Shown: one piece after another, positions 13,407 through 14,207 of the stretch
Position numbering within the stretch: position 1 is the stretch's first letter
Layout: each line of letters opens with the position of its first letter
Assembly: GCA_947372535.1 (NCBI GenBank)
Contig: CANBUA010000106.1
Location: forward strand, 1 to 14,207
DNA: 14,207 bases
Source of the DNA: Burkholderiales bacterium
GTDB taxonomy: Bacteria > Pseudomonadota > Gammaproteobacteria > Burkholderiales > Burkholderiaceae
Reading direction: 5' to 3'
Notes under the pieces: generated by a model
The model's input: only the letters and a program-made list of their open reading frames with translations
Databases searched by the model: none
What the model was told of the DNA's origin: nothing
Position numbers and translations under genes: made by a program

Positions 13407-13961
13407 ATGAAGATATCACTGGTAGGCCTACCCGGCGGGGGTAAATCCACCGTCGGGCGCCAATTGGCCAAACGCCTCGGGGTTTGTTTTCTCGACGCGG
13501 ACACGGTGCTGGAAGAGCGGATCGGCATGCCGATCCGCTCTTACTTTGATGCCCATGGCGAATCGGCATTCCGCACTGTCGAGGAGCAAGTCATTGACGA
13601 CTTGACAGGCGGCGTCGACGTCCAAAATCCATCAAGCTTGGTTTTGGCCACTGGAGGTGGGGCCGTGCTCAGTGAGTTCAACCGTCAACACCTGAATACG
13701 CGCACCACAGTCGTGTACTTGCGCTCAACGCCAGAAGAGCTGTTTCGGCGCCTCAAACACGACACCCAGCGACCCCTGTTGCAAGTAGGTGATCCGCTGC
13801 AAAAGCTGCGTGAGTTGTTTGATGTGCGGCATCCCCTATATTCAGAGGTGGCGCATTACACCGTTGACACAGGACGTCCGTCGGTGGGAACTCTGGTCAA
13901 CATGATCATGATGCAATTAGAGTTGGCAGGTATCGCTGCTCCTCCCACACAAGAGCTGTAG
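13407..13961 (+). CDS. aroK: Shikimate kinase
   Basis: 184-residue cytoplasmic kinase that phosphorylates shikimate with ATP to shikimate 3-phosphate in the chorismate pathway. Walker A GLPGGGKST at residues 7-15 (K13); substrate-binding LDADT with D32; FR at 55-56 followed by EEQV; glycine-rich ATGGGAV at 81-87; and the lid arginine in RPLL (R122). Start choice: GTG 13404 is directly followed by ATG 13407, and the ATG gives the typical N-terminus MKISLVGLPG; no strong Shine-Dalgarno is visible, so coupling to the upstream gene (27 bp away) is plausible. Composition returns to about 60% G+C (13441-13500), unlike the preceding gene. A perfect 30-bp palindrome lies within it. aroB does not follow, contrary to the usual pilQ-aroK-aroB order. 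Confidence 0.95.
   Translation: MKISLVGLPGGGKSTVGRQLAKRLGVCFLDADTVLEERIGMPIRSYFDAHGESAFRTVEEQVIDDLTGGVDVQNPSSLVLATGGGAVLSEFNRQHLNTRTTVVYLRSTPEELFRRLKHDTQRPLLQVGDPLQKLRELFDVRHPLYSEVAHYTVDTGRPSVGTLVNMIMMQLELAGIAAPPTQEL
13513..13542. repeat. Perfect 30-bp palindrome inside aroK
   Basis: The left half AAGAGCGGATCGGCA (13513-13527) is exactly complementary to the right half (13528-13542). As RNA it can form a 13-bp stem with a CAUG loop. It encodes the EERIGMPIRS segment of shikimate kinase, residues about 37-45. Confidence 0.9.
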
Positions 13962-13996
13962 TACCCGGTATGCGAAGACGCCGCCATGCCGCCATA

Positions 13997-14023
13997 GCCG
14001 GCGCCCGGCCAGACCCTGGTTTT
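13997..14023 (+). terminator. Weak candidate terminator after aroK
   Basis: Two short adjacent stems, GCCGG/CCGGC (13997-14009) and CCAG/CTGG (14009-14019), precede TTTT (14020-14023). They share a base and are short, so this is only a possibility. It is the best candidate in the 95 bp between the aroK stop and the convergent valS stop. Confidence 0.2.
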
Positions 14024-14056
14024 CATCAAGTCCTGCCCGTCGTCATGCATTGCCCA

Positions 14057-14207
14057 TTACCCCAAACGCTTAAACTGAGTCTGCACGCGCTCCAGCGTCG
14101 CTGAGAAATCACTCAAGCGCTGCTTCTCCTGATCCACCACAGCCGCAGGCGCTCGAGCCACAAAGCTTTCATTGCCCAACTTGGCCTGCGTCTTGATGAT
14201 CTCGCCT
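14057..14207 (-). CDS. valS: Valyl-tRNA synthetase, C-terminal end (partial)
   Basis: The last 49 residues are in the window; the rest lies beyond the right edge. The sequence [20 protein letters not shown] followed by a Lys/Gln/Leu-rich helix and the end FKRLG matches the C-terminal coiled-coil arm of ValRS, where the pattern KL-N--FV--AP--VV is highly characteristic. This arm contacts the tRNA(Val) corner. The enzyme charges tRNA(Val) with valine and hydrolyses misactivated threonine in the cytoplasm. The stop TAA is at 14057-14059. The gene converges on aroK, which is not the expected neighbour if the aroK-aroB pair were intact. Confidence 0.85.
   Translation of the reverse strand, partial: GEIIKTQAKLGNESFVARAPAAVVDQEKQRLSDFSATLERVQTQFKRLG

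Noticed and set aside
1..14207. CRISPR array, insertion sequence, tRNA, rRNA or prophage genes
   Set aside because: No regularly spaced direct repeats, transposase or integrase motifs, or cloverleaf-like segments were seen in any part of the window.

Overview
The window looks like a chromosomal segment of a Gram-negative betaproteobacterium of the order Burkholderiales, most likely Comamonadaceae or a close relative. The evidence is two general porins of the Omp32-like (porin_4) type with C-terminal His-Ala-Phe ends, the lptM-lysA/cyaY and mrcA/pilMNOPQ gene arrangements, and a typical composition near 58-60% G+C in hand-counted stretches. No mobile element, CRISPR array, tRNA or rRNA was seen.

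Layout. Bases 1-243 hold the 3' end of a porin gene (+), which converges on a complete second porin (390-1505, -); strong hairpin terminators for each strand lie between them. Next on the minus strand are lysA (diaminopimelate decarboxylase) and, overlapping its start by ATGA, a 54-residue LptM lipoprotein gene. cyaY (frataxin) diverges from lptM with only 23 bp between the start codons. mrcA (penicillin-binding protein 1A) follows on the minus strand, convergent with cyaY.

A 261-bp divergent region separates mrcA from a plus-strand cluster: pilM, pilN, pilO, pilP, pilQ, a 659-residue Ig-like lipoprotein gene, and aroK. pilM/N, pilO/P and pilP/Q overlap by ATGA, and pilN/pilO are 12 bp apart, so this is almost certainly one operon. 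PilM (cytoplasmic), PilN and PilO (inner membrane), PilP (inner-membrane lipoprotein) and PilQ (outer-membrane secretin) form the alignment complex and outer gate of a type IVa pilus. The Ig-like lipoprotein 29 bp after pilQ is the least explained gene: its product has four or more beta-sandwich regions, two Asp/Asn-rich calcium-loop-like stretches and eight cysteines besides the lipidated one. Its position suggests, but does not prove, a pilus- or secretin-related role.

aroK closes the cluster. The usual partner aroB is absent; aroK instead converges on the 3' end of valS (valyl-tRNA synthetase, -), cut by the window edge.

Main points for a second look: the Ig-like lipoprotein; a base-composition change inside pilQ from about 58% to about 40% G+C that begins near a (GGGS)2 linker; a perfect 30-bp palindrome inside aroK; the missing aroB; a possible leaderless lptM; and a 22-bp dyad between mrcA and pilM.
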